64,000 nucleotides of DNA from Candidatus Francisella endociliophora (GTDB lineage Bacteria; Pseudomonadota; Gammaproteobacteria; Francisellales; Francisellaceae), in assembly GCF_000764555.1 (NCBI RefSeq), contig NZ_CP009574.1:1951988-2015987 (forward strand), read 5' to 3'. The notes under the pieces were generated by a model. It was not told the origin of the DNA and did not search any database. It saw nothing but the letters and a program-made list of their open reading frames with translations. Positions 1 through 12,741 of this stretch are shown in pieces (position 1 is the stretch's first letter; every line of letters starts with the position of its first letter). Position numbers and translations under genes: made by a program.

Positions 1-74
1 AAATAAATATGATTCCGAACAATATAACCCTTTTTTAGTGAACTAAAAGAGAAAGGAGTTGTTAAGATTTTATA

Positions 75-2399
75 TTATTCAGAATCATATTGTTCTTGAG
101 TATATTTAGCAAGAACATCAGAATTTAAGCCAGTATTGTCAGAAGTGATATATGGAGTTTGGTTAATTGCCCAGAACATGCTACCACCATAGCTATTGCT
201 AGCTAAATAATTAATAGCTTGTTTACTAACATCCATACCTTCCCAAAGACCACCAGCAGCTTGGCCACCTGGCTCAAAACCAAGGTTCACTTTAGCCTTA
301 TTAACACGAGAGCTAAATGTGTCTAAAACGTCTTTGTATACATTCATATTCCAAGTTTGTCCATTTGGCATATAGCTAGGGCCAACATCATAAGCCATTA
401 TATTTACATGATCAACTACTTCATCTAGAGAGCTACCATGAGCTTTTAACCAATTATCGATTGCTAAGCCTTCCCCATCAGAGTTAAATCCTGCAAATCC
501 ATATTTACTACTATCAGCCATGAATGCATTAAATCTAGTTGTATAACCGATTTCTTTATCTTGCATACCTGCTGCATCAAGAGCTGTACGTAGTTTTAAT
601 AATGTCTTAGCGAGCGTTGCAAGCTGTTGATCTTTATTTGGGTTTACATTACCATTAGCAAGTTGGCTTAAGTGTTCCCAGTCAAAATCAACACCGTCCC
701 CGGACTTTTTAAGCAGATCAACTACCATTTTAACAAATGTATCAATTTGATCTTCTCTAATAGTTTGCTGAATATCAGACCAGCCACCTATTGCCCAGAT
801 AAATTTAGCATTATTGTTGTGTACAGCTTCTATTAGGCCATCCACTCTTTGTCTCATCCAGTTATCCTTACGTTCCCAATCTGCAGTTCCAGCAGGATAT
901 ACTTTCATAAATTCAAGTACATCACCAGCAGTCATAGATTCGTAAATTGCGCTACCATCCCAATATGAGTTAGAAGGATTATCCGGGTTTGGTGATTTTG
1001 CTAGTGTCAAGAATGAGTAGAATACATGAGAATATGGAGCTACATCAACACTATAGTATTCTGCTTCACTATTAGATGTTCCGGCAGGAGCTTGTTGCGC
1101 GCCTTTCCAGTTTTCCCAATAGCCTATTGTATTACCATTAGATTCTATTTGAGATTGTTGTTTAAAAGTAACTTCTATATTTTGACTATTTTCATTAGCT
1201 GTGAATGTACTAGGAGATACATTTACAGTATATCCTGATACAGATGTAGCTGTTACAGTCCATGTAGAACCATCTTTAGGAACTGCTGTATTATAGTCTT
1301 TATTACTATTTAAAGTGACTTCTTGCTTTTCACCATTTTCATTAGCTAGTGTAAGTGTTATATCTTTTGCATTATCAGTTGCTAATCCAGAAACTTTGAT
1401 ATTTACATTTTCTGTAGGAATTGCTTCTTTTTCAAATGTTAGATTAACATCAGTAGAATTAAATTTAGTTACAGTAGTTGTTACAGGCGCTGCTTCATAC
1501 TTATATCCATCTTTAGAGTAGCCATCTACACTAATAGTGTATTTCGTACCACTTTCAGTAGCTTGAAGATCACTAATAGTAATAGGGCTATTAAAGTTAA
1601 TTGTTCCTTGGGCAACAACTATACCACTACTATTTTTAATTATATAAGCTGGATTTTGTTCTGGTGCATCAGAAGTGCTAGCAGAAAGGTTGATACTACC
1701 AACTTCAGCAGGAGCTGGAGTTTCATAGCTTATTTCAACAGATGCTGTTTCTCCTTGAGCAAGAGTCAAGTTAGCTGGAGATGCTGAACCAGCGCCCCCA
1801 TCAATTGCAGGGACTGATACTGTTAAAGCGCCAGTGGGGACACTTAGATTAACTGTAGATCCCCAAGCCGCATCATTAATTTGACCAACTTTTGTGTCGC
1901 CTTTATATATAAGAACATTTGCTAAAGTGGAGCTATCAGTTATAAAGCTAGGCTTAGATGGTAAAGTTACGGTTACTGTTCCTTGTTCTTGAGCTGAACC
2001 ACCACCAACATTGAAGTTTTCAATACTGAATTCAGGTGCGTAATTAGAATCATAGACAGAAACATTTGTAGGTGAGAAAGATATGGTAGTAGATTGACCC
2101 GCAGGTAATATATATCCTTCGCCTTGAGGCCACCATTTTTCAACTGTGACCGATACTGTATCTCTATTTTTAGAAACTGTTGACTTACCTGGTAATCCCC
2201 AGATGCTTCCTGCTTCTACATTATTAGATACTTTAAAACTAATAGGATTTTCTAGAAGATCAGTATCTTTATTACAATGAAACTTAACAGTTCCAGTCCA
2301 TCCATCCTTAGTCTCATCCAGTACACAGTCAGCTGCAAAACCAGATGATCCCATTAATGCAAGTGTAATCATAGATAAAAGTTTCTTTTTGTTGTTCAT
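75..2399 (-). CDS. Secreted GH18 chitinase with N-terminal binding and Ig-like modules
   Basis: Predicted exported endo-chitinase that would hydrolyse beta-1,4-linked GlcNAc polymers outside the cell. The GH18 signature DGVDFDWE lies at residues 568-575 with the catalytic Glu last, preceded by AIGGWS at 536-541. A signal peptide (MNNKKK then a hydrophobic stretch ending near GFAADC) is followed by a Trp-rich N-terminal module suggestive of carbohydrate binding, then two or three beta-sandwich repeats at about 230-415 (GSINLS..., VNIKVSG...), and the catalytic domain from about 425. I chose the ATG at 2399, not the in-frame ATG 27 nt upstream, because GGAGGAAAT precedes it and it begins the signal peptide; this gives 774 residues. 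The gene stands alone, divergent from the rRNA operon. A duplicated 22-bp sequence lies in its upstream region. The GH18 call is firm; which Francisella chitinase paralogue it is was not determined. Confidence 0.93.
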   Translation of the reverse strand: MNNKKKLLSMITLALMGSSGFAADCVLDETKDGWTGTVKFHCNKDTDLLENPISFKVSNNVEAGSIWGLPGKSTVSKNRDTVSVTVEKWWPQGEGYILPAGQSTTISFSPTNVSVYDSNYAPEFSIENFNVGGGSAQEQGTVTVTLPSKPSFITDSSTLANVLIYKGDTKVGQINDAAWGSTVNLSVPTGALTVSVPAIDGGAGSASPANLTLAQGETASVEISYETPAPAEVGSINLSASTSDAPEQNPAYIIKNSSGIVVAQGTINFNSPITISDLQATESGTKYTISVDGYSKDGYKYEAAPVTTTVTKFNSTDVNLTFEKEAIPTENVNIKVSGLATDNAKDITLTLANENGEKQEVTLNSNKDYNTAVPKDGSTWTVTATSVSGYTVNVSPSTFTANENSQNIEVTFKQQSQIESNGNTIGYWENWKGAQQAPAGTSNSEAEYYSVDVAPYSHVFYSFLTLAKSPNPDNPSNSYWDGSAIYESMTAGDVLEFMKVYPAGTADWERKDNWMRQRVDGLIEAVHNNNAKFIWAIGGWSDIQQTIREDQIDTFVKMVVDLLKKSGDGVDFDWEHLSQLANGNVNPNKDQQLATLAKTLLKLRTALDAAGMQDKEIGYTTRFNAFMADSSKYGFAGFNSDGEGLAIDNWLKAHGSSLDEVVDHVNIMAYDVGPSYMPNGQTWNMNVYKDVLDTFSSRVNKAKVNLGFEPGGQAAGGLWEGMDVSKQAINYLASNSYGGSMFWAINQTPYITSDNTGLNSDVLAKYTQEQYDSE

Positions 2400-2446
2400 A
2401 TTTCCTCCGTCTTTAAGACTATTCATTTAGCGTGTTTAATCAAACT

Positions 2447-2507
2447 GCTTTTATAAGTTGGTGCAAATGATATTATGAAAATTAAGCTTTTATAAGTGGG
2501 TGAAAAT
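2447..2507. repeat. Two 22-bp direct repeats upstream of the chitinase
   Basis: Positions 2447-2468 and 2486-2507 are near-identical 22-mers (20 of 22 bases, both starting GCTTTTATAAGT), 39 bp apart start to start. They lie 48-108 bp upstream of the chitinase start codon. Such spacing suits paired regulator sites or tandem promoter-like boxes (read on the minus strand they contain TTATAAAA), but no regulator is identifiable. Confidence 0.55.
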
Positions 2508-2718
2508 AGTAGGTCTTGTTAAAAATTAGTAAGCAGTATTGTTATATTTATAATTTGTATAAAAAGTTTAATAGTTATTGAATTTGTAGAAACTGTGTAA
2601 ATCCCAAATCTATAATTAATAATTTTTATATTAGTATTAAGAAAAGGGTGAATTTTAGGTATAAAATAGGCTTGAAGCAAAAAACCTATAAAAAAGTGTA
2701 ATTTTTTACAGAAAGTAC

Positions 2719-2747
2719 TTGCAATTGGGTAAGTGTATGCGTATTAT
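2719..2747 (+). promoter_or_regulatory. Sigma70 promoter of the rRNA operon
   Basis: TTGCAA at 2719-2724 and TATTAT at 2742-2747 are separated by exactly 17 bp, about 145 bp before the 16S gene. The 60 bases upstream are rich in A and T tracts, as expected of an UP element. The rest of the 2400-2718 gap shows no gene. Confidence 0.75.
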
Positions 2748-2822
2748 ATGTCTTCACCGGCTGGGAGTGATCCAGTGGGAAGCTAGACAGGGAGTAGTTT
2801 TCAGGTCTTAGATATTTAATAG

Positions 2823-2850
2823 ATATATTATATACAAACACTTTGTTAAA
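2823..2850 (+). other. 5' arm of 16S rRNA processing stem
   Basis: This 28-base segment is complementary, with about three mismatches, to 4473-4500 beyond the 3' end of 16S. Pairing would loop out the whole 16S gene, the usual RNase III processing stem. Confidence 0.75.
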
Positions 2851-2890
2851 GAATTTGAGTATCAGTAGTTAGAGTCAGAATTTGAGAATT

Positions 2891-4424
<1,534 letters not shown>

Positions 4425-4472
4425 ACGGAAATACGAAAAAAAGAATAAGCTTTAGCTATTGATTTCAAGTGA

Positions 4473-4500
4473 TTTAACTTAGTGTTTGTAGATAATATAT
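4473..4500 (+). other. 3' arm of 16S rRNA processing stem
   Basis: Complementary to 2823-2850 upstream of 16S (about 25 of 28 positions, sharing AGTGTTTGTA against TACAAACACT). It probably forms the RNase III substrate that releases pre-16S. Confidence 0.75.
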
Positions 4501-4519
4501 TTTAGTGTAAATAGAATAC

Positions 4520-4596
<77 letters not shown>

Positions 4597-4604
4597 GTTT
4601 TTTT

Positions 4605-4680
4605 GGGGCCATAGCTCAGCTGGGAGAGCACCTGCTTTGCACGCAGGGGGTCAGCGGTTCGATCCCGCTTGGCTCCACCA
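4605..4680 (+). tRNA. tRNA-Ala (TGC anticodon)
   Basis: A 76-nt cloverleaf: acceptor GGGGCCA, anticodon loop TTTGCAC, T arm GGTTCGATCC, and encoded CCA. It follows tRNA-Ile by 8 nt in the rRNA spacer. Confidence 0.97.
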
Positions 4681-4704
4681 TATTTTATTTGCATGAAGAT
4701 AGAG

Positions 4705-4730
4705 ATATTTAACAATTTAGTATAGAAATA

Positions 4731-4738
<8 letters not shown>
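4705..4738 (+). other. 5' arm of 23S rRNA processing stem
   Basis: These 34 bases pair with 7610-7643; the only two differences are G-U compatible. The stem includes the terminal helix of 23S (GACTTAAG with CTTAAGTC) and extends outward as the RNase III site. Confidence 0.85.
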
Positions 4739-7609
<2,871 letters not shown>

Positions 7610-7619
<10 letters not shown>

Positions 7620-7643
7620 TTTCTATGCTGAATTGTTAAATAT
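7610..7643 (+). other. 3' arm of 23S rRNA processing stem
   Basis: Partner of 4705-4738 over 34 bases. It begins with the CTTAAGTC closing the 23S terminal helix and ends in GTTAAATAT before 5S. Confidence 0.85.
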
Positions 7644-7663
7644 TTTTATTCCAAAACATAAAG

Positions 7664-7779
7664 TTTTGGCGATGATAGCTTGTAGGAACCACCTGATCCC
7701 ATTCCGAACTCAGAAGTGAAACTACAACACGCCGATGATAGTCTGGCATTGCCCAGGTGAAAGTAGGTAGTCGCCATCT
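7664..7779 (+). rRNA. rrf: 5S ribosomal RNA
   Basis: About 116 nt with the conserved CCGAACTCAGAAGTGAAAC core and a terminal helix between TTGGCGA and TCGCCA. It directly follows the 23S processing stem. The ends are approximate. Confidence 0.93.
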
Positions 7780-7818
7780 TATTACAAATAAAAGACTTAT
7801 CGTGATAAGCAACAACAC

Positions 7819-7848
7819 AAAGCCTCATAGAAATATGGGGCTTTTTTG
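7819..7848 (+). terminator. Rho-independent terminator of the rRNA operon
   Basis: AAAGCCTCAT pairs with ATGGGGCTTT (one G-U pair) around a short loop, followed by a run of six Ts. It lies 40 nt beyond 5S. Confidence 0.88.
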
Positions 7849-8096
7849 TATCTAAAGCACAAAAAATACTTGCTGTAATTTATTGTTTATTTATATAGAA
7901 CAATGGTAAGCAATTGATAAATATTAGCCTAGCTTTCCAATTATATATCTAGGACAGCCCTTTAATTTATTTATAGTATTTTAATTTATGATACTTAATA
8001 TATATATTTACTATGTTAATTATCTTAAAAAATAAATAGTTTTTAATATTTTAAAATTGAGGTATAGTTTTACCGTTATTAATTTATAAAATTGCA
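7849..8096. other. Gene-free AT-rich gap after the rRNA operon
   Basis: About 250 bases of AT-rich sequence. I see no open frame with a ribosome binding site, no tRNA and no strong hairpin, and no promoter with acceptable spacing. Confidence 0.6.
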
Positions 8097-8108
8097 TAAG
8101 GGAAATAT

Positions 8109-8627
8109 ATAAAAATAATAATTATGGTCATTTTAGCATTAGGTATAAGTGTTAGCTTATACGCATCAGTTAATACCGTTCAAAATGAAAATGGGGCTCA
8201 AGAGCAGTTAAAAGATATTTCTACTTTAGAAAACCAAGCATCAAGTCGGAAAGTTATATTACACAGTCAGACAGAATATTCTTTGCAGAATAATATTATT
8301 GAGTATAATTCTGGTTGCTTAAATCTTGATGCTAGTAACCTAAAATATGGTCCCGCGCCTACTTATGATATATATAAAGAATATGATTTTAAATTAGATA
8401 GAGCAAATTGTGGAATGTTTGTTTCTCAACCTTACCATGTAACTTTCAAGTTTAATGATGATACTGGCTATAATGGTATTTCGATAGATCTCGATAGTGG
8501 AAAATATCGTATTGCTAGTAATCATGAAGGAGAAGATAGGTTTGATGGAACACTTGGGAAAAATAAAACAGATTTCTTAGCGAAGTATAAAAATGGTAAA
8601 ACGTATATTAAGCAGATTGTAATCTAA
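8109..8627 (+). CDS. Small exported protein of unknown function; ATG start possibly lost
   Basis: No family recognised. The mature part would be about 150 residues, polar, with two Cys (GCLNLDAS and ANCGMF) that could form a disulfide. The best ribosome binding site (AAGGGA at 8098-8103) is spaced for position 8109, where the codon is ATA followed by AAA ATA ATA ATT ATG; reading IKIIIMVILALGISVSLYA gives a normal signal peptide. The first ATG at 8124 would give 167 residues starting MVILALG, a signal peptide without its positive N-terminus and without a well-placed SD. Either ATA is a mutated ATG and expression is poor, or the internal ATG is used. The frame itself is intact to the stop. It stands alone between the rRNA operon and yajC, followed by an AT-only hairpin. 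Confidence 0.6.
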   Translation: MKIIIMVILALGISVSLYASVNTVQNENGAQEQLKDISTLENQASSRKVILHSQTEYSLQNNIIEYNSGCLNLDASNLKYGPAPTYDIYKEYDFKLDRANCGMFVSQPYHVTFKFNDDTGYNGISIDLDSGKYRIASNHEGEDRFDGTLGKNKTDFLAKYKNGKTYIKQIVI

Positions 8628-8774
8628 GATTTTTTAGAGTTTTCTAATGTCTAAAAAATTAAAATTTAAGTTAGATATGAAAAATTAATCATAACTACTT
8701 ATAAATAAATAATGTCTAAAGTAAAATAAACATTCTTTTGGCAGTGAGATATAAATTTTATTATTCTAGCTGGA

Positions 8775-8803
8775 TTGATAATTTCTAACTACTAATGTAA
8801 AAT
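8775..8803 (+). promoter_or_regulatory. Probable sigma70 promoter for yajC-secD-secF
   Basis: TTGATA at 8775-8780 and TAAAAT at 8798-8803 with a 17-bp spacer, 36 bp before the yajC start. Confidence 0.5.
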
Positions 8804-8838
8804 CCATACGTTAAAATCTAAAATTTCTAGGAGAAAAA

Positions 8839-9195
8839 ATGAAAAAGTTACTTTTATCACTATCGGCTATTGTATTATTTGCGTCAACTTCATTTGCAGA
8901 AGGTGCTGAGCAAGCTGCAGGTAGCCCAATGAGCTCTATACTTATGTTAGTGGTATTTTTTGCAATCTTTTGGTTCTTATTAATCAGACCACAGCAAAAG
9001 AAAAATAAAGAGTTACGTAAAATGCTTTCTGAACTTTCAAAAGGTGATGAAGTTGTAACTAATGGTGGTATGATTGGTAAAATTGCAAAAATTGATGAAA
9101 CTTTTGTTGATCTAGAAGTTGCTGAAAATGTAGTTATCAAAGTTCAAAGAAATGCTGTTGCAAATATTTTACCAAAAGGTGCTACTAAGGCTTAA
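8839..9195 (+). CDS. yajC: YajC, Sec translocase accessory subunit
   Basis: Small inner-membrane protein that associates with SecDF in the holo-translocon. The 118-residue sequence has one hydrophobic segment at about 36-53, followed by the family hallmark FLLIRPQQKKNKE and a soluble part with GDEVVTNGGMIGKI. An extra hydrophobic N-terminus (MKKLLLSLSAIVLFASTSFAEG) looks like a cleavable signal or a second membrane segment. TAGGAGAAAAA precedes the ATG. It is the first gene of yajC-secD-secF; the queA-tgt genes that often precede it are not here. Confidence 0.96.
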   Translation: MKKLLLSLSAIVLFASTSFAEGAEQAAGSPMSSILMLVVFFAIFWFLLIRPQQKKNKELRKMLSELSKGDEVVTNGGMIGKIAKIDETFVDLEVAENVVIKVQRNAVANILPKGATKA

Positions 9196-9253
9196 TAAGC
9201 CATTCTAGAAAATCTTTTAATCTTTTTCTTTTTAGTTAAATAAAGGAATATCA

Positions 9254-11191
9254 ATGAGTAATAATAGAAGTCTTCCTATAAACCAGTTTCCTTTGTGGAA
9301 AAACCTTTTAATTGTGTTGATATTGGCATTAGCAATTTTTTATGCTTTGCCAAATGTTTTTGGTAAGAGTCCTGCACTGCAAATATCTCAAAAAGATGGA
9401 GATGTGAGTGTACAGCTATTATCAAAAGTAGAGAGAACACTTTCAAAAGATAATATAGCTTATCAAAGAGCAAGCTTAGCTGATGATAAAAGTAATGTTT
9501 CTATTACTTTCACAGATGTTGAAGAACAGCTTAAAGCAAAGAAAGCTCTAAAAGAAAGTTTGGATAATAATTATATTATTGCTATGAATATGCTTTCTAA
9601 CTCTCCTAATTGGTTGTCTGCGGTAGGAGCTAACCCAATGAATTTGGGCTTAGATCTACGCGGTGGTATGTATCTGATGTTAGAAGCTGACACAAAAACG
9701 GCTATAAATGCACAGCTTGATAATTCGCTTGGTGTTATATTAAATGCGGCTAAAGAAAATGGTATTAATATAGTAAGCTCTACAAAAGCAGAAGAAAAAT
9801 CTGATGTGAATGCCCCACAAGACTATATCGAAAATGGTTTTGTTTCAGTGACATTAGATAGTTCAGCAGATTTAAATAAACTTACTCAATACTTGAATTC
9901 TGATTTTAAAAAGAAACAAGATCCTAATATCGTTTATACTAAAAAAGATAATACAGTATTTATTGCATATAATACGATGAGACTTGTGGAACTTAGACAA
10001 GGAGCTATTTCTCAAGTTGTAACTGTAATGCGTAATCGTATTAACGCTCTAGGTGTAGCAGAAGCATCAGTTGCTCAAGCAGGTAATAATCGTGTAGTTA
10101 TTGAAATACCAGGTATGCAAGATGCTACTCAGGCTAAGCAAATATTAGGTGGTACATCTACAGCAAGCTTCTATCTTGTAAGTCCTGTTACAGATAGATT
10201 AGCTACAGAAGAGCAGGGCTATAAAGTTTATCCGCTAGATAATGGAAGAGGTTATCAGAGTTATTATAGCTTAAAAGGAAATCCTGTAGCTGGTGGTGCT
10301 GATATTATTGGAGCTAGTCCATCGGTAGATCGTCAAACAGGTACGCCAATTGTGATGGTTGAGCTAAGTAGAAGTGCGGCAAGTAGTTTTAGAAAAATTA
10401 CAAGTAAAAATGTTGGTAATCCAATGGGTGTTATGCTTGTAAATACAACTTATGATAAAGTTAAAGACAAAGATGGAAAAGAGAAGAATGTAGTTAATAA
10501 AACTGAAAAATTAATAAATGCAGCTACAATTCAATCAGCTCTTGGCTCACATTTCCAAATTACAGGTCTTAACCAAAAAGAAGCTAACAACTTAGCATTA
10601 ATGATTAAGTCTGGTGCATTACAAGTTCCTGTGCATATAGTTCAAGAACAACAAATAGGACCTAGCTTAGGTAAAGATAATATTGAAAAGGGTATGCTAT
10701 CTATAGTTGTATCTTTAATTGCTGTAATCGTATTTATGCTAGTTTACTATAGAGTATTTGGTGTTATTGCAAATATAGCTCTTATAATGAACCTTGTGCT
10801 TATTGTTGCGGTGATGTCAATTATTCCAGGAGCTACCCTAACTCTACCAGGTATTGCAGGTATTGTATTAAACTTAGGCATGTCAATTGATGGCAATGTT
10901 CTAATTTTTGAAAGAATTAGAGAAGAAATTAGATCTGGCATGCCACGCCAAAGTGCGATACATGTAGGTTATGAAAAAGCATTTACAACAATCGTGGATT
11001 CAAATATTACGACGTTAATTGTTGCGGTGATATTGTTCTTCGTCGGAAGTGGAGTGGTTAAAGGTTTTGCGATTACTTTGATGATTGGTATTGTAACCTC
11101 TATGTTTACAGCAGTTACTGTATCAAGAGCAATGACAAATTTTGTTTATGGTAAAAGAAAGAAACTAGACAAAATCTCTATTGGTATATAA
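9254..11191 (+). CDS. secD: SecD, protein-export membrane protein
   Basis: RND-type partner of SecF that uses the proton gradient to drive late steps of SecYEG export. It has an N-terminal membrane segment at about 14-35, the D1 motif GLDLRGG near residue 132, a large periplasmic domain, and a C-terminal block of hydrophobic segments from about 475 containing the D5-like region GMSIDGNVLIFERIREE. Its 645 residues compare with about 615 in E. coli. AAAGGAATATCA precedes the ATG. secF follows after 18 nt. Confidence 0.98.
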   Translation: MSNNRSLPINQFPLWKNLLIVLILALAIFYALPNVFGKSPALQISQKDGDVSVQLLSKVERTLSKDNIAYQRASLADDKSNVSITFTDVEEQLKAKKALKESLDNNYIIAMNMLSNSPNWLSAVGANPMNLGLDLRGGMYLMLEADTKTAINAQLDNSLGVILNAAKENGINIVSSTKAEEKSDVNAPQDYIENGFVSVTLDSSADLNKLTQYLNSDFKKKQDPNIVYTKKDNTVFIAYNTMRLVELRQGAISQVVTVMRNRINALGVAEASVAQAGNNRVVIEIPGMQDATQAKQILGGTSTASFYLVSPVTDRLATEEQGYKVYPLDNGRGYQSYYSLKGNPVAGGADIIGASPSVDRQTGTPIVMVELSRSAASSFRKITSKNVGNPMGVMLVNTTYDKVKDKDGKEKNVVNKTEKLINAATIQSALGSHFQITGLNQKEANNLALMIKSGALQVPVHIVQEQQIGPSLGKDNIEKGMLSIVVSLIAVIVFMLVYYRVFGVIANIALIMNLVLIVAVMSIIPGATLTLPGIAGIVLNLGMSIDGNVLIFERIREEIRSGMPRQSAIHVGYEKAFTTIVDSNITTLIVAVILFFVGSGVVKGFAITLMIGIVTSMFTAVTVSRAMTNFVYGKRKKLDKISIGI

Positions 11192-11209
11192 TTTTAGGTT
11201 GGATTTATA

Positions 11210-12151
11210 ATGGAATTTTTTAAACAAAAAACACAGATAGATTTCTTAGGAATTAAAAAATACACGACTGCATTTTCATTCTTGATGATTATAATTTCGT
11301 TGTTTTTTATATTTACAAAAGGTCTAAATCTAGGTTTGGACTTTACAGGTGGTTACCAAGTTCATTTACAAACTACAGAAGCTGTTGATACTGCAGATAT
11401 GACAAAGAAACTTGAAAAAATTGGTTATGACCATACAGGTATTACAACTTTTGGTGATAATAATAATTTTCTTATTAAGTTTGCTCCAGATGAAGTTAAC
11501 TCAAAGGCTAAAAGTCTAGAAGGTGCTCAACAACAGTTGAAAGAAGAAGTTCAAAGTACTCTCGATGCAAAAGTACAAAGTGTAAACTATATTGGCCCAC
11601 AAGTTGGTAAAGAGCTAGCAAGTAATGGCGTATTAGCTATTATTATTGCACTAGTATGTATTTTGATTTATATCAGCGCTAGATTTGAGATGAAGTTTGG
11701 TATTAGTGCTTGTCTTGCATTATTACATGACCCTATTGTTATTTTGGGTGTATTTGCAGCATTCCAAATTGAGTTTGATTTGACAGTATTAGCTGCTATC
11801 TTAGCTATTATTGGCTATTCTCTAAATGATACTGTTGTTATCTATGATAGAGTGAGAGAAAACTTCCGCAAAATGCGTAATGCAAGTGTATCAGAAGTTG
11901 TTAATAGAGGTATTAATGATACTTTATCTAGAACTATTCTTACATCTGGATTAACTATGCTAGTTGTAGTAGTTTTATTCTTATTTGGTGGTAGCTCTGT
12001 ACATGGTTTCTCATTAGCACTAATGCTTGGTATCGTAGTAGGTACTTACTCATCAATCTATGTGGCAGGTGTTCTTGCTGTAGCTTTAGGTCTAAATAGA
12101 GAATCTTTACTCCCTAAACAAATAAGTAAAGAAGATACTCCAATCCTTTAA
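11210..12151 (+). CDS. secF: SecF, protein-export membrane protein
   Basis: Partner of SecD in the SecDF complex. The 313 residues include an N-terminal membrane helix, the motif GLDFTGGYQVHL near residue 43, and five C-terminal helices with SLNDTVVIYDRVREN, the membrane region used in proton coupling. It ends the translocase operon. A short inverted repeat (CACTAT/ATAGTG) lies after it but lacks a T run, so termination there is doubtful. Confidence 0.98.
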   Translation: MEFFKQKTQIDFLGIKKYTTAFSFLMIIISLFFIFTKGLNLGLDFTGGYQVHLQTTEAVDTADMTKKLEKIGYDHTGITTFGDNNNFLIKFAPDEVNSKAKSLEGAQQQLKEEVQSTLDAKVQSVNYIGPQVGKELASNGVLAIIIALVCILIYISARFEMKFGISACLALLHDPIVILGVFAAFQIEFDLTVLAAILAIIGYSLNDTVVIYDRVRENFRKMRNASVSEVVNRGINDTLSRTILTSGLTMLVVVVLFLFGGSSVHGFSLALMLGIVVGTYSSIYVAGVLAVALGLNRESLLPKQISKEDTPIL

Positions 12152-12224
12152 TAATTAAATATTATTAAGTCTGACACTATTAAGATAGTGTATAATTATC
12201 TTAGGAGATCAAGAAGGAGTCATA

Positions 12225-12719
12225 ATGAAAAAAATAATTTTAACCCTTTCTGTGGTAGTTTTTAGCTTAAGTTGCGGTATTGCAATGTCAAAAGATACAG
12301 CACCAGAGCAGTCAAATAAGATAAATAAAGAACAGAAGCACCAAAAAATACATAAGTTAGTTGATGTATATACAAATGATATTGATACATCAAATGTTGT
12401 AACAACAATCACACTTGATAATCAGGATAACTATAATATCTTCTATTGCAAAGATAGCGGCTGGTGTGAAGTGGTTGATAAAACTAATGGTGAAACTGGT
12501 TGGGTAAACTTAGATCAGCTCAAGAAAGCTCAAGAAAAATATACTAAATATATGCATAAAAAAGCATCTATGAAAAAGTTAGTTAAATATATCCAATTAC
12601 AAGATCAAAAAATAGTGCAACTACAAACAATGATGATGCAAATGCAAAAAGAGTTTGCTCACGCTTTACAACAGCAGCAAGTACAGATTAATCAGTTAAG
12701 CCAAGCATATTATTACTAA
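12225..12719 (+). CDS. Exported protein with SH3-like segment and Gln-rich coiled coil
   Basis: Function unknown. It has a signal peptide (MKKIILTLSVVVFSLSCGIAMS; the Cys is not in a good lipobox) and then a short beta-rich region with YCKDSGWCEVVD and ETGWVNLDQL, resembling bacterial SH3-like domains, which often bind cell-wall or protein ligands. The C-terminal third (about 105-160) is a Lys/Gln-rich helix with heptad spacing and repeated QMQ/QQQ, probably a coiled coil that oligomerises. AGAAGGAGT precedes the ATG. rpoH follows 22 nt later, so the two may share transcripts. The SH3 assignment is my reading of the pattern, not a search result. Confidence 0.82.
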   Translation: MKKIILTLSVVVFSLSCGIAMSKDTAPEQSNKINKEQKHQKIHKLVDVYTNDIDTSNVVTTITLDNQDNYNIFYCKDSGWCEVVDKTNGETGWVNLDQLKKAQEKYTKYMHKKASMKKLVKYIQLQDQKIVQLQTMMMQMQKEFAHALQQQQVQINQLSQAYYY

Positions 12720-12741
12720 TACAAACTTTCATAGGAGCCAT

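Noticed and set aside
1026..1787. Three small open frames opposite the chitinase
   Set aside because: Antisense shadows without ribosome binding sites in a repeat-rich coding region.
8631..8660. AT-only hairpin after the exported-protein gene as a terminator
   Set aside because: The stem is TTTTTTAGA/TCTAAAAAA, so the T run is within the 5' arm and not after the stem; not a standard terminator.
12191..12196. TATAAT before the SH3-like gene as a promoter
   Set aside because: The best -35 (CTGACA) is only 14 bp upstream, too close for sigma70; transcription may come from elsewhere.
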